IMG/VR virus record: IMGVR_UViG_3300036804_000344
Location: 1-44,425 of that record
DNA length: 44,425 nucleotides
Direction: 5' to 3' (one strand)
From: a virus
The translations under genes and the position numbers were made by a program. The number at the start of each line of letters is the position of its first letter. The stretch's first letter is position 1. The notes beneath the pieces are model-generated. The model worked only from the letters and a program-made list of their open reading frames with translations. It ran no database searches and was not told where the DNA came from. Below are positions 30,132 through 37,329 of the stretch, piece by piece.

Positions 30132-32792
30132 ATGTCAGAATCACAATCCCGCCTGGCGGTCATCGTTGACAGCACCGGAGCAGAAAAGAACGTTGATAGC
30201 CTGGCCACCGCGCTTGGGAAAATGACACAGGCCGGGAATAAAGCGGCTGATGGTTCAAAGAAAGTGACGAAAGCCACAGAGGAAGAATCTGCGGCGTTGT
30301 CTGAACTTCTTGATCGCATCGACCCGGTAAACTCAGCACTGAACAAGTTAGATAAACAGCAGCAAGACCTGGCGAAATTCAAAGCGAAAGGGTTTATAGA
30401 TACTGAAACTTTCGATGACTACTCAAAGAAAATTGACGATGCCAGGAACAAGTTAACCGGGTTCTCTACTACGCTAACTAAAACTGGCATATCAGCAAAA
30501 CAAACCGCATATCAGATGCGCATGATACCCGCGCAAATGACAGATATTGCCGTTAGCCTGGCAGGTGGACAATCGCCATTCATGGTGCTTTTGCAGCAGG
30601 GCGGGCAGCTCAAAGATATGTTTGGCGGCATTGTCCCGGCGATCAAAAGTGTCGGTACATATGTTCTCGGGCTGGTTAACCCATTCACTGTTGCTGCCGG
30701 TGCCGTTGGGGTGTTGACTTATGCCATCTACAATAACCGAAAAGAGATTGAAGCCTCGCAAAAGATAGTTGAGTCATCGCTTGGATTAGGTGGCGATGCT
30801 GCGGAACGGCTGGCGCTAAACATGGTCGCCATCTCTGATAAAACAGGGGATGCGATTGATGTAGTGGCGAAGCTCTTTGTCACTACGTCTGATGGTGCAG
30901 ACGAGGCAGAGAAAAAACTCATTGCGGTCGGGTACAGCTATCAGGAAGCGAAAGAGCAGGTAGATCGCTACAAAGACTCAGCCGATTTCACTGCGCTGAA
31001 TTCCAGCATTGATGAGCATAAGCGAGAAGTGCTTGGAATTGGTAATGCGTGGACAGATGCAGCGATTCAAGTAAAAAACTATTACACCGCCGCTGACCAA
31101 GGGAAGCAAAGCGTTGCGTTAGGTGGTGCGATTGACCCATCAATGAAATTTATTGGTCAGGCAGTCGATCTGCAAAAAACGATGAACCAGTTGCGCATTG
31201 AAGGCAATGAAAATGTCCGCGCTACAGTTGAGAGCATTAATAAAGAGTATTTGTCAGTTGATCGCGTTGCATCGGCAGAAAAGAGACTGGCTGATGCACG
31301 GAAGATGGCAAAAGCTATATCTGCATCAGGTGACGATGAGGCGATTTCAAATGCAAACAAGCTGATCGTCGCGCGCGAAAAAGAGCTATCTCAGGCCAAA
31401 ACTCAGGCTACTAAGCAGCCACGTCAGGCGAAGGGAAAGGCATACAGCGAGGATGCGGCTACACGCTTGCTTGACCAGATTAACCAGCAGACAGCAGCAA
31501 TGCAGTCTCAACTCGATACAAGCGACAAGCTGAACAGCGTCACTCAGCAGCGCATCAAGTTCGAGCAACAGATAGCCGACCTCAAGTCTAAATCACAACT
31601 CACTGCTGATCAGAAATCGTTGCTTTCACGTTCTGATGAAATTATTCAGGCGTACAAGCAGCAGGAAGCCTTACAGAACCAAGTTAAAACACTCGCTGAC
31701 TATCAGAAGATGCAGGAGCAGGTTAAATCCAAGGATGAGCAGACTAACGACTTGCTGAAAGAGCGTCTCGACTTACTGGAGAAAGCCAAAGCTACCGGAA
31801 AGTTGCAGCCGGGTGAGTATGACAAAACGCGCGGCGACATCCTGAAAAATACCACTACAGCGCTACCGAAAAGCGTAACCAGTGTGACCGGAAGCCTCTC
31901 GCCTACTGGTGGCGAACTGTCAGGTTCATGGGGTGGCGTACAGCAGCAGTTGCAGCAAATTCAGCAAGCTCAAACCGCGCTGGATAAGTGGCAGGCTGAC
32001 CAGTTAGCCGCATACCAGCAGATGGATCTCACGACGAGTGAGTACGAGCAGAAAATGTTTGAGACTCGCAAAACCTATGCTGATCAGTCAGCAGCACTGA
32101 GCAACCAGAATTACCAAATTCAGACCACCGCCACGCAATCCATGTTTGACAGCATGGTGACGATTGCTCAGCAGGGATTCGGTGAGCAGTCCGGTATCTA
32201 CAAGGCAGCATTTGCAGCGAGTAAAGCTTTTGCTATCGCCCAGTCTCTGGTGTCTATCCAGCAGGGTATCGCAATGGCTGCGGCTAACCCATTCCCATAT
32301 AACATCGCCGCTATGGCATCGGTTGCGGCGGCAACGGCGAGCATTGTTTCCAATATTGCCTCTGTCGCCGATGTCGGGTTTGCAACGGGCGGTTATACCG
32401 GTTCCGGTGGCAAGTATCAGCCAGCCGGGGTGGTGCATAAAGGTGAGTACGTTTTCGATAGCGGGGCCACAAGCCGGATCGGGGTTTCTAATCTTGAAGC
32501 TCTGAGAAATGGCGGCTCACTGGATGCAACGCTGAGTAAGCCAGGCTATGGGACGGGAGCGCAAAGCACTTCTACCAGCAATAACAATGCCACGACTATG
32601 AACGCGCCGATCACACAAAACTTCAATATCCAACAAGGCGTAACGCCTGACCAAATGAATATTTCGCTGGCTCAGACGGCTAAGCAGGCAACTTCTGATG
32701 CGCTGAAACAGACTGCCAGCCAGATAGTGAAAGGGAATGGTGATGTTGGTAAGGCTATGCGTGGCACTTACAGCGGGAGGTTCACTCGGTAA
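30132..32792 (+). CDS. Tape measure protein
   Basis: An 886-residue protein, the longest chain after the J-like protein, which sets tail length and passes through the tail lumen. The N-terminal region is helical ([21 protein letters not shown]); [29 protein letters not shown] (about 135-165) is a phrase typical of lambda-H-type tape measures. Hydrophobic helices occur near 175-200 and 690-745 ([27 protein letters not shown]). The middle is coiled coil. The stop overlaps the next ATG. At about 0.15 nm per residue, a tail of roughly 130 nm is expected; this is a rule of thumb. Confidence 0.93.
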   Translation: MSESQSRLAVIVDSTGAEKNVDSLATALGKMTQAGNKAADGSKKVTKATEEESAALSELLDRIDPVNSALNKLDKQQQDLAKFKAKGFIDTETFDDYSKKIDDARNKLTGFSTTLTKTGISAKQTAYQMRMIPAQMTDIAVSLAGGQSPFMVLLQQGGQLKDMFGGIVPAIKSVGTYVLGLVNPFTVAAGAVGVLTYAIYNNRKEIEASQKIVESSLGLGGDAAERLALNMVAISDKTGDAIDVVAKLFVTTSDGADEAEKKLIAVGYSYQEAKEQVDRYKDSADFTALNSSIDEHKREVLGIGNAWTDAAIQVKNYYTAADQGKQSVALGGAIDPSMKFIGQAVDLQKTMNQLRIEGNENVRATVESINKEYLSVDRVASAEKRLADARKMAKAISASGDDEAISNANKLIVAREKELSQAKTQATKQPRQAKGKAYSEDAATRLLDQINQQTAAMQSQLDTSDKLNSVTQQRIKFEQQIADLKSKSQLTADQKSLLSRSDEIIQAYKQQEALQNQVKTLADYQKMQEQVKSKDEQTNDLLKERLDLLEKAKATGKLQPGEYDKTRGDILKNTTTALPKSVTSVTGSLSPTGGELSGSWGGVQQQLQQIQQAQTALDKWQADQLAAYQQMDLTTSEYEQKMFETRKTYADQSAALSNQNYQIQTTATQSMFDSMVTIAQQGFGEQSGIYKAAFAASKAFAIAQSLVSIQQGIAMAAANPFPYNIAAMASVAAATASIVSNIASVADVGFATGGYTGSGGKYQPAGVVHKGEYVFDSGATSRIGVSNLEALRNGGSLDATLSKPGYGTGAQSTSTSNNNATTMNAPITQNFNIQQGVTPDQMNISLAQTAKQATSDALKQTASQIVKGNGDVGKAMRGTYSGRFTR

Positions 32793-33256
32793 TGGCACTT
32801 CAACTCTACCCACATGACTTCCTTCCGATGCCGCAACAGGACGGTTACGCATATCAGGCTATCAGCCCGTTAAAGCGTACTGATCTGACGTCCGGTCGTG
32901 CTCGCCAGCGCCGCGCATACACATCAACTCCCACACAGGCAACAGTGCAGTGGTTTATGGAGAATGATAGTCAGGCTCAGCTGTTTGAAGCCTGGTATCA
33001 CGACACCATCACTGACGGTGCCGACTGGTTCTTGATGCGACTCCAGACGCCACTCGGCGTCGAGTTTTATAAATGCAGGTTCACGGATATATACGCGGGG
33101 CCAACGCTGGTAGCGCCTGTTTACTGGCAGTTTTCAGCGACACTTGAGTTGTGGAAGCGTCCAATTCTTGACGATGGCTGGGCGCAATTCCCGGATTACA
33201 TCATCAACAGCAGCATCATTGACCTCGCACTTAACAGGGAGTGGCCTGAAGCATGA
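32792..33256 (+). CDS. Minor tail protein
   Basis: A 154-residue beta-rich protein that begins on the last base of the tape measure stop (TAATG). WFMENDSQAQLFEAWYHDTITDGADWFLM and a late FSATLELWKRPIL suggest a distal-tail type domain, in the slot of lambda gpM. Exact family not fixed. Its TGA lies inside the -35 box of the following RNA promoter. Confidence 0.78.
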   Translation: MALQLYPHDFLPMPQQDGYAYQAISPLKRTDLTSGRARQRRAYTSTPTQATVQWFMENDSQAQLFEAWYHDTITDGADWFLMRLQTPLGVEFYKCRFTDIYAGPTLVAPVYWQFSATLELWKRPILDDGWAQFPDYIINSSIIDLALNREWPEA

Positions 33257-33280
33257 CATTGGCAATTTGTGTTGTATAAT
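33253..33280 (+). promoter_or_regulatory. Strong sigma70-type promoter within the tail operon
   Basis: -35 ATGACA (33253-33258), 16-base spacer, and a perfect -10 TATAAT (33275-33280). Expected start near 33287. A consensus promoter inside a late operon is unusual and points to an RNA made independently of Q. Confidence 0.75.
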
Positions 33281-33286
33281 ATCTGT

Positions 33287-33421
33287 GTCGATTTGTGGGA
33301 AAGTGCTCGTGCCTTCCCGTAGCCGGGAAGTGAAATAGTGCGCTTGAGTAGCTATCAGTGCGGCGGGTAACACCCACATTCGGCACCAATTTTTAAAGGT
33401 CACCTTCGGGTGGCCTTTTTT
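33287..33421 (+). ncRNA. Candidate structured small RNA between tail genes
   Basis: About 135 bases between a consensus promoter and a UUCG-loop terminator, with no convincing coding frame. CTTCCCG (33313-33319) pairs with CGGGAAG (33324-33330). TGTGGG (33294-33299) can pair with CCCACA (33373-33378), and GTGCC (33309-33313) with GGCAC (33382-33386); these two interleave, so they would make a pseudoknot if both form. Near 33365-33375 a GGGT/ACCC hairpin competes. GTGC is repeated four times. It ends in GGCACCA, but no tRNA fold is possible. Possible roles include a trans-acting phage RNA or a control element for the next gene. Confidence 0.62.
33395..33421 (+). terminator. Terminator of the candidate small RNA
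   Basis: AAAGG-T-CACC-TTCG-GGTG-G-CCTTT with T-run to 33421; a stable UUCG tetraloop terminator placed 15 bases before the next ATG. Confidence 0.9.
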
Positions 33422-33435
33422 ATTGGGCGAAATCC

Positions 33436-33918
33436 ATGACTGTGTTGAATCGACTTTACGCCTCTTCCGGCGAAGAGGTGATTATTGAAACGCTGCAAAT
33501 AGACATTGGCGACGATGTTTATTACCTCTGCAAAGGGTATGAAGACATTAAAGCCACCACTGAGAATGGTGATGTTGTCACCTTTACCGCTGCGGCAATA
33601 GACATCGCTTTACCGGCCAGAAATAGTGATGGCACGCAGGATTTGCAGTTTGCTATCGATAATATCAACGGCCTGACCTCGACGACTATTCGCAATGCGC
33701 TGGAGAAGTTGGCGAACGGGGCGATCACTTATCGCAATTACGTTTCTACCGACCTGTCAGCGCCCGCAGCGGTGCCTTATACCCTGACGATTAAGAGCGG
33801 CTCATGGACAGCAACGCAGGCGCAGATAGTCGCCGGGTATATGAACGTGCTTGATACTGCTTGGCCCCGGTATCGGTATACGCTTCCGAATTATCCGGGG
33901 CTGAGGTATATGAGCTGA
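33436..33918 (+). CDS. DUF1833-like minor tail protein
   Basis: A 160-residue protein (MTVLNRLYASSGEEVIIETLQIDIG onward) with ATAAIDIALPARNSDGTQDLQFAIDN and a C-terminal YRYTLPNYPGLRYM. The pattern fits the DUF1833 tail protein group, which takes the slot of lambda gpL near the tail tip. The start lies 15 bases after a terminator; the ribosome binding site is modest (GGGCG). Confidence 0.8.
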   Translation: MTVLNRLYASSGEEVIIETLQIDIGDDVYYLCKGYEDIKATTENGDVVTFTAAAIDIALPARNSDGTQDLQFAIDNINGLTSTTIRNALEKLANGAITYRNYVSTDLSAPAAVPYTLTIKSGSWTATQAQIVAGYMNVLDTAWPRYRYTLPNYPGLRYMS

Positions 33919-33919
33919 T

Positions 33920-33943
33920 AGCCCACTCAGGTGGGCTTTTTAT
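33920..33943 (+). terminator. Terminator between tail genes and the second immunity locus
   Basis: AGCCCAC and GTGGGCT arms around TCAG, followed by TTTTTAT. It isolates the immunity locus from late transcription unless Q-modified polymerase reads through. Confidence 0.88.
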
Positions 33944-34084
33944 CGCGTATGTAAGCGTTGGTTGTGATTCACATCACGCTTTTATGAATTGATTAAAAAA
34001 TAACTTACCACCATTTTTCATGACCATATCTATTGACTGCTATTTACTGGCTAAAAACATAACACTTAACTGTTACATACTGAT

Positions 34085-34137
34085 TTGACAGATATTTTTA
34101 TTGGCGCTTTAATCACACCAGCAGGTGCTCTTTAACA
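34085..34137 (+). promoter_or_regulatory. Near-consensus promoter and perfect boxA reading into the repressor gene
   Basis: -35 TTGACA (34085-34090), 17-base spacer, -10 TTTAAT (34108-34113), then TGCTCTTTAACA (34126-34137), equal to the ribosomal boxA core. The rest of the 216-base gap 33944-34159 is AT-rich and has no gene. A transcript from here would be antisense to the repressor gene. Confidence 0.6.
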
Positions 34138-34159
34138 GTCAGGTGGGATTTTTGTTACT

Positions 34160-34864
34160 TCATTGGTTTGAATCAGTTTGGGCAAATACTTTCTCATATT
34201 CAGCGCGATCCCATAAACGATTCCTCGCTGGTAGATACGTTTCAACAGCAACCGCCGGAATTAAGGATGTAGGACTCTCGGTAAAGTTATCTGAGGGATA
34301 CCTACTATCCAACGGGGAGAGGACTGCGGAATCTATGCCTTTAAGGTACTGGCGGAAAATAGCAGTTCTTTCCGGGTGGAAGGCGATCACAAAGTCCCCG
34401 CCTTTAGGGTTTATACATGGCTCAAATATTACGACAGATCCAATTGGAAACAGAGGTGCCATAGACTCATCTTCCATTATTACGGCGAATGCCATAGTCG
34501 ATAGGTCCAAAGCGGTCGGGTGGAGAGTTTTCACTTCCCTTTCTTTTTCAGATGTCACTATGTGGGTGAAAACATCATCAAGACTTATTACTGGTATCTT
34601 ATTAGCGGTATCGGCAGGGGAAATTCTCGCCTTGATTCTACTTTCACCCTCCCCAGAAGCGAGCCACTCGGGGGTGGTCCCGAGCGCACTTGCTAACTTC
34701 ATCAAAGTTCCTTCTCTTGGCTGGGATTCTACATTTTCGTATGCAGCAATTTGCCGTTGAGATACCCCTACAAGATCTGCTAACTCTTTTTGAGTTAAGG
34801 AGTTAAGGGCTCTTGCTTTTGAAACGCGCTCCCAGAATCCAGATGTAATCTCAAGTTTTTTCAT
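34160..34864 (-). CDS. Second repressor, S24-type fold with altered catalytic site
   Basis: A 234-residue DNA-binding protein in the place of P22 mnt, divergent from the Arc-like gene. The helix-turn-helix covers about 22-50 (LTQKELADLVGVSQRQIAAYEN). The C-terminal domain is S24-like with Ser134 in EDESM, but the base position 37 residues later, where LexA has Lys156, is Arg171 (IFRQY). The linker (about 75-95) holds no Ala-Gly or Cys-Gly pair. So self-cleavage is not expected, and the protein is probably released by antirepressor rather than by RecA. Loss of catalysis is inferred from alignment by eye. GAGG precedes ATG 34864. Confidence 0.85.
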   Translation of the reverse strand: MKKLEITSGFWERVSKARALNSLTQKELADLVGVSQRQIAAYENVESQPREGTLMKLASALGTTPEWLASGEGESRIKARISPADTANKIPVISLDDVFTHIVTSEKEREVKTLHPTALDLSTMAFAVIMEDESMAPLFPIGSVVIFEPCINPKGGDFVIAFHPERTAIFRQYLKGIDSAVLSPLDSRYPSDNFTESPTSLIPAVAVETYLPARNRLWDRAEYEKVFAQTDSNQ

Positions 34865-34883
34865 TAAACCTCATATCCAGTGG

Positions 34884-34917
34884 TTGAAATATCATATTGA
34901 TGAAGTATTATGATATT
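34884..34917. promoter_or_regulatory. Overlapping divergent promoters and 9-bp palindromic operator
   Basis: Rightward: -35 TTGAAA (34884-34889), 16 bases, -10 TATTAT (34906-34911). Leftward (repressor): -35 TTAATA, 17 bases, -10 TATGAT (34891-34896 on the plus strand). A perfect inverted repeat AATATCATA (34888-34896) / TATGATATT (34909-34917), with half-sites 21 bp apart, covers both, so one repressor dimer could block both promoters. Confidence 0.72.
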
Positions 34918-34941
34918 AATCCGCAATCAAAGGAGTATCAC

Positions 34942-35115
34942 ATGAAAGAGGTTGAAGTTAAAGCTTCAGACAACATGCTAGTTCGCATGCCGACTGATAT
35001 GAAGGAAAAAATCAAGGAAGGAGCCAAGCGCTCATTTCGCTCTGCAAACAACGAAGTCCTGTATCGTTTGCAGCTAGCCGAGGATGTTATAAGCAAAGGA
35101 TTGGCAAATGCATAA
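34942..35115 (+). CDS. Arc-like ribbon-helix-helix regulator
   Basis: A 57-residue DNA-binding protein in the arc position of a P22 immI-like locus. The strand-helix-helix layout is clear: NMLVRMPTDMKEKIKEGAKR, then FRSANNEVLYRLQLAED, matching Arc (LRWPREVLDLVRKVAEE, RSVNSEIYQRVMES). In P22, Arc turns down ant transcription from its own promoter after infection. AAAGGAG precedes ATG 34942; a longer frame from 34897 runs through the promoter and is rejected. Confidence 0.88.
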   Translation: MKEVEVKASDNMLVRMPTDMKEKIKEGAKRSFRSANNEVLYRLQLAEDVISKGLANA

Positions 35116-35116
35116 A

Positions 35117-35191
35117 CAAAAAGGCGAAGCCCAGCAGTGCGCTAACACTAACTGGGCCTCTATCGAAAATAACCGCGTAGGAAATATCGAC
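35117..35191 (-). ncRNA. Candidate sar-type antisense RNA over the first antirepressor start
   Basis: On the minus strand, an extended -10 (TGCTACAAT, hexamer at 35198-35203) would start RNA near 35191, at the antirepressor ATG. The RNA runs through the complement of the ribosome binding site (TTTCCT), then a hairpin of GCCCAG/CTGGGC with inner AGTG/CACT arms (35129-35157), and reaches TTTTTG (35122-35117). The size, about 72 bases, and the position between arc and ant match P22 sar, an antisense RNA that blocks ant translation. The T-run begins six bases after the stem, a weaker end than usual. Confidence 0.62.
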
Positions 35192-35776
35192 ATGAATATT
35201 GTAGCAAAATCAGAATATAACTTCCACGGTGTCGATTTAGTGCCAGCCCCAGTTAAGGGCGGTATTTGGCTTACATCATCGGACATTGCCAAAGCTCTCG
35301 GCTATGCGTCAAGCAAGAGCGTTTCCAACATCTATTCACGTAATTCCGATGAGTTTACAGGAAGCATGTCTATGGTCATCAAAATGGTGACCAAAGGAAT
35401 AAACAATGACTTACGTGAAAAATCGGTGCGTGTGTTCTCACTTCGCGGCTGCCATCTTATAGCAATGTTTGCCACTACCGATAAGGCGAAATCTTTCCGG
35501 AAGTGGGTGCTTGATGTTCTGGATCGTGAAGTCGCCGAGGCGAATGTAAACCCTGAATTCGATTTTCAGATGTACTCAGATATGGCCAAGGCCGCTAAAT
35601 TCCATATGGAAACGATTAGATTAATTTGGCTTGAAGAGCTGAAGCCTGGATTGGAAAAAATGGGATCACCATTGAAGGGAAGGCTGAATGACCACATTGC
35701 CGATGCTGGTGCGGAAATTTCCTGCATAGCTGGTGCGCTGGGGAAGGTTTCAAAAAAGGGGATGAAGATTCACTGA
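35192..35776 (+). CDS. Antirepressor-like protein with BRO-N domain
   Basis: A 194-residue protein in the position of P22 ant. The BRO-N domain spans about 5-115: YNFHGVDLVPAPVKGGIWLTSSDIAKALGY, NIYSRNSDEFTGSM, VFSLRGCHLIAMFATTDKAKSFRKWVLDVLD. The C-terminal 75 residues are helical (MAKAAKFHMETIRLIWLEELKP). P22 Ant binds and inactivates C2-type repressors; this protein could target either repressor here. ATG 35192 (AGGA at ten bases) is preferred over an upstream start at 35108, because the region between is the antisense RNA target; an N-terminal extension of 28 residues cannot be excluded. Confidence 0.82.
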   Translation: MNIVAKSEYNFHGVDLVPAPVKGGIWLTSSDIAKALGYASSKSVSNIYSRNSDEFTGSMSMVIKMVTKGINNDLREKSVRVFSLRGCHLIAMFATTDKAKSFRKWVLDVLDREVAEANVNPEFDFQMYSDMAKAAKFHMETIRLIWLEELKPGLEKMGSPLKGRLNDHIADAGAEISCIAGALGKVSKKGMKIH

Positions 35777-35795
35777 CAGGCGCATTGGACAGCGC

Positions 35796-35865
35796 AAAAA
35801 AGAAAAACCGCCAGCTGTAACTGGCGGCTATCAATCAAACTCGTCATAAGGACCACTTAATGACT
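35796..35865 (-). ncRNA. Second candidate sar-type antisense RNA over the second antirepressor start
   Basis: On the minus strand, -35 TCGACA (35895-35900), 17 bases, extended -10 TGCTAAATT (hexamer 35872-35877). RNA would begin near 35865, just inside the second antirepressor gene, cover its ATG and AAGGACC ribosome binding site, and end at a perfect hairpin CCGCCAG/CTGGCGG (35808-35827) followed on the minus strand by TTTTTCTTTTTT. Predicted length is about 66 bases, as for P22 sar. There is no leftward gene upstream that this terminator could serve, so an antisense RNA is the simplest explanation. Confidence 0.62.
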
Positions 35866-36633
35866 TCATTAAATTTAGCAGTTCAAGAGCGAAATGTCGA
35901 TCCCCAGCCGCTGCCGGTGATTGTGTGGGAAGGGTTACGCGTGGTTACCACAGAATCCCTAGCTTCTGGCTATGGATGCGAAGAGAAAAGTATCCGCATG
36001 AACCTTTCAAGAAATCTTGATCGTTTCGAAGAGGGGAAGCATTACTTTATGGTGACAGGCGAGAATCTTAAGTGTTTGCGGGCCACTGTCGGTGGCTCAC
36101 AAATTTCCAGCAAAGCGCGCTCACTCACTATCTGGACGGAAAAGGGCGCGGCCCGCATGTCAAAGATCGTCGATACGGACGAGGCTTGGTCTTTCTTTGA
36201 GCGCCTTGAAGATTCGTATTTCCGACCAGCGGCTACAGCTACCATTCCTCTTACCTATGAAGCGGCACTTGAAGACCTCCTTTTGAAGGTGAAAGAAAAC
36301 CGCATCATCACTGAACAGCGTGACCGGGCGGTAAAGGAAAAGCGCTGGATGTCTGAGAAACGCGAAGTTACCGCAATGACAACAGCTTCTATCGCCGTGC
36401 GCGAGAAGAACAAACTGGCTGAGAGGCTGGGTGAAGGGAAAAATTACGCTGCCATTATCCCGGTCGAAAAGAAGCTTGGGCAGAAATTCAAATGGCAACC
36501 CCTTCGCAAGTGGTGCCGAGAGAATGATGTTACACCGCATGATGTTGACGACCCGCGATTTGGTTCGGTGAAATCGTGGCCGCGAGCAGCGTGGCTTGCC
36601 GTGTATGATGTAGATCTGCACAAGTTGTTCTGA
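35860..36633 (+). CDS. Antirepressor-like protein with ORF6N (KilA-N type) domain
   Basis: A 257-residue protein. The N-terminal ORF6N-like domain (about 15-125) has LPVIVWEGLRVVTTESLASGY, IRMNLSRNLDRFEEGKHYFMV and TEKGAARMSKIVDTDEAW, a DNA- or repressor-binding domain common in phage antirepressors. A linker helix (LLLKVKENRIITEQRD) leads to a basic C-terminal domain (KKLGQKFKWQPLRKWCREN, then DDPRFGSVKSWPRAAWLAVY). It lies 83 bases after the BRO-N gene and probably shares its promoter. AAGGA lies seven bases before ATG 35860. Confidence 0.83.
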   Translation: MTSLNLAVQERNVDPQPLPVIVWEGLRVVTTESLASGYGCEEKSIRMNLSRNLDRFEEGKHYFMVTGENLKCLRATVGGSQISSKARSLTIWTEKGAARMSKIVDTDEAWSFFERLEDSYFRPAATATIPLTYEAALEDLLLKVKENRIITEQRDRAVKEKRWMSEKREVTAMTTASIAVREKNKLAERLGEGKNYAAIIPVEKKLGQKFKWQPLRKWCRENDVTPHDVDDPRFGSVKSWPRAAWLAVYDVDLHKLF

Positions 36634-36660
36634 CGACATAAAAATTGCACGTTCCTACCA

Positions 36661-36681
36661 AACCCGCTCCAGCGGGTTTTT
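36661..36681 (+). terminator. Terminator closing the second immunity locus
   Basis: AACCCGC (36661-36667) pairs with GCGGGTT (36672-36678), loop TCCA, followed by TTTT. The next promoter starts within its T-run. Confidence 0.88.
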
Positions 36682-36707
36682 GCCTTGCCGTGTCCTCATG
36701 CTAGGAT
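36680..36707 (+). promoter_or_regulatory. Promoter of the lipoprotein moron
   Basis: -35 TTGCCT (36680-36685), 16 bases, extended -10 TGCTAGGAT (hexamer 36702-36707). It allows expression in the lysogen. Confidence 0.65.
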
Positions 36708-36739
36708 TGCTCCTGTTTTTTACTTATGGGGATAGGGAT

Positions 36740-37264
36740 ATGAAAAGAATAGCTATTATGTCCGTGGCTTTCGCATTACTACTGGCTGGGTGTTCGAATA
36801 CGCAGGGGAATGGTGTGATTAACGGAGTTGACCGTCATAGTGGTAGCAAAACGGTTTTAATTCAGCCGCACGGTACTGACTGCGACTCCATGCAGTGTAT
36901 TGCTCTTGGTGCGTTCTGGGTATCAAGTGAAAAAGATACAGCCTTGTTAAATGTATCGCTCATGAATACCAGTGATTTTATTCAAGACGCATATCTTGAA
37001 ATCGACGGGCAAAAATATCAGCTTCGTGATGATGGCGACCTTACCAGATATGAGCGACCACTCTCTGATATGACGTCTTATGTGCAGTCGCGAAAAGATT
37101 ACCTTGTTCCATTAGACGTAATTCGCAAAATGTCTACAGCCAAAAAAGCGTGGATATTCGTGAAGACTGGCGATAATTACATGTCAGATGCGATCATCGA
37201 TTCTCAAGGCGATAGTAAAGCCTATTATGCGATGCAGCGCTTTATCGCCGCGATACCTCAGTAA
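36740..37264 (+). CDS. Lipoprotein moron, possible superinfection exclusion
   Basis: A 174-residue exported lipoprotein. The signal peptide MKRIAIMSVAFALLLAG ends in a lipobox with Cys18 (LLAGCSN). The mature part is beta-rich with two close cysteines (TDCDSMQC). ATG 36740 is chosen since it begins the signal peptide and follows GGGAT; an upstream frame start at 36680 lies in the promoter. With its own promoter and terminators on both sides it is a typical moron, likely expressed by the prophage. Phage lipoproteins near tail-tip genes (Cor, Llp) block receptors; the same role is inferred here, not shown. Confidence 0.85.
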   Translation: MKRIAIMSVAFALLLAGCSNTQGNGVINGVDRHSGSKTVLIQPHGTDCDSMQCIALGAFWVSSEKDTALLNVSLMNTSDFIQDAYLEIDGQKYQLRDDGDLTRYERPLSDMTSYVQSRKDYLVPLDVIRKMSTAKKAWIFVKTGDNYMSDAIIDSQGDSKAYYAMQRFIAAIPQ

Positions 37265-37282
37265 ATTAAACCTTTTCAAACA

Positions 37283-37307
37283 AACCCCGCTCAGTCGGGG
37301 TTTTTTA
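37283..37307 (+). terminator. Terminator after the lipoprotein gene
   Basis: AACCCCG (37283-37289) pairs with CGGGGTT (37296-37302), then TTTT ATT. It completes the promoter-gene-terminator moron unit. Confidence 0.88.
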
Positions 37308-37329
37308 TTGCCTGAAATTCGGAGGCTTG

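Noticed and set aside
33294-33390. A tRNA gene, suggested by GGCACCA near the end of the structured region
   Set aside because: No seven-pair acceptor stem, no T-arm consensus and no anticodon arm could be formed.
34125-34760. A 211-codon rightward frame across the second repressor gene
   Set aside because: It is fully antisense to a gene with clear domains and has no ribosome binding site; the frame is probably chance, though transcription over it may be real.
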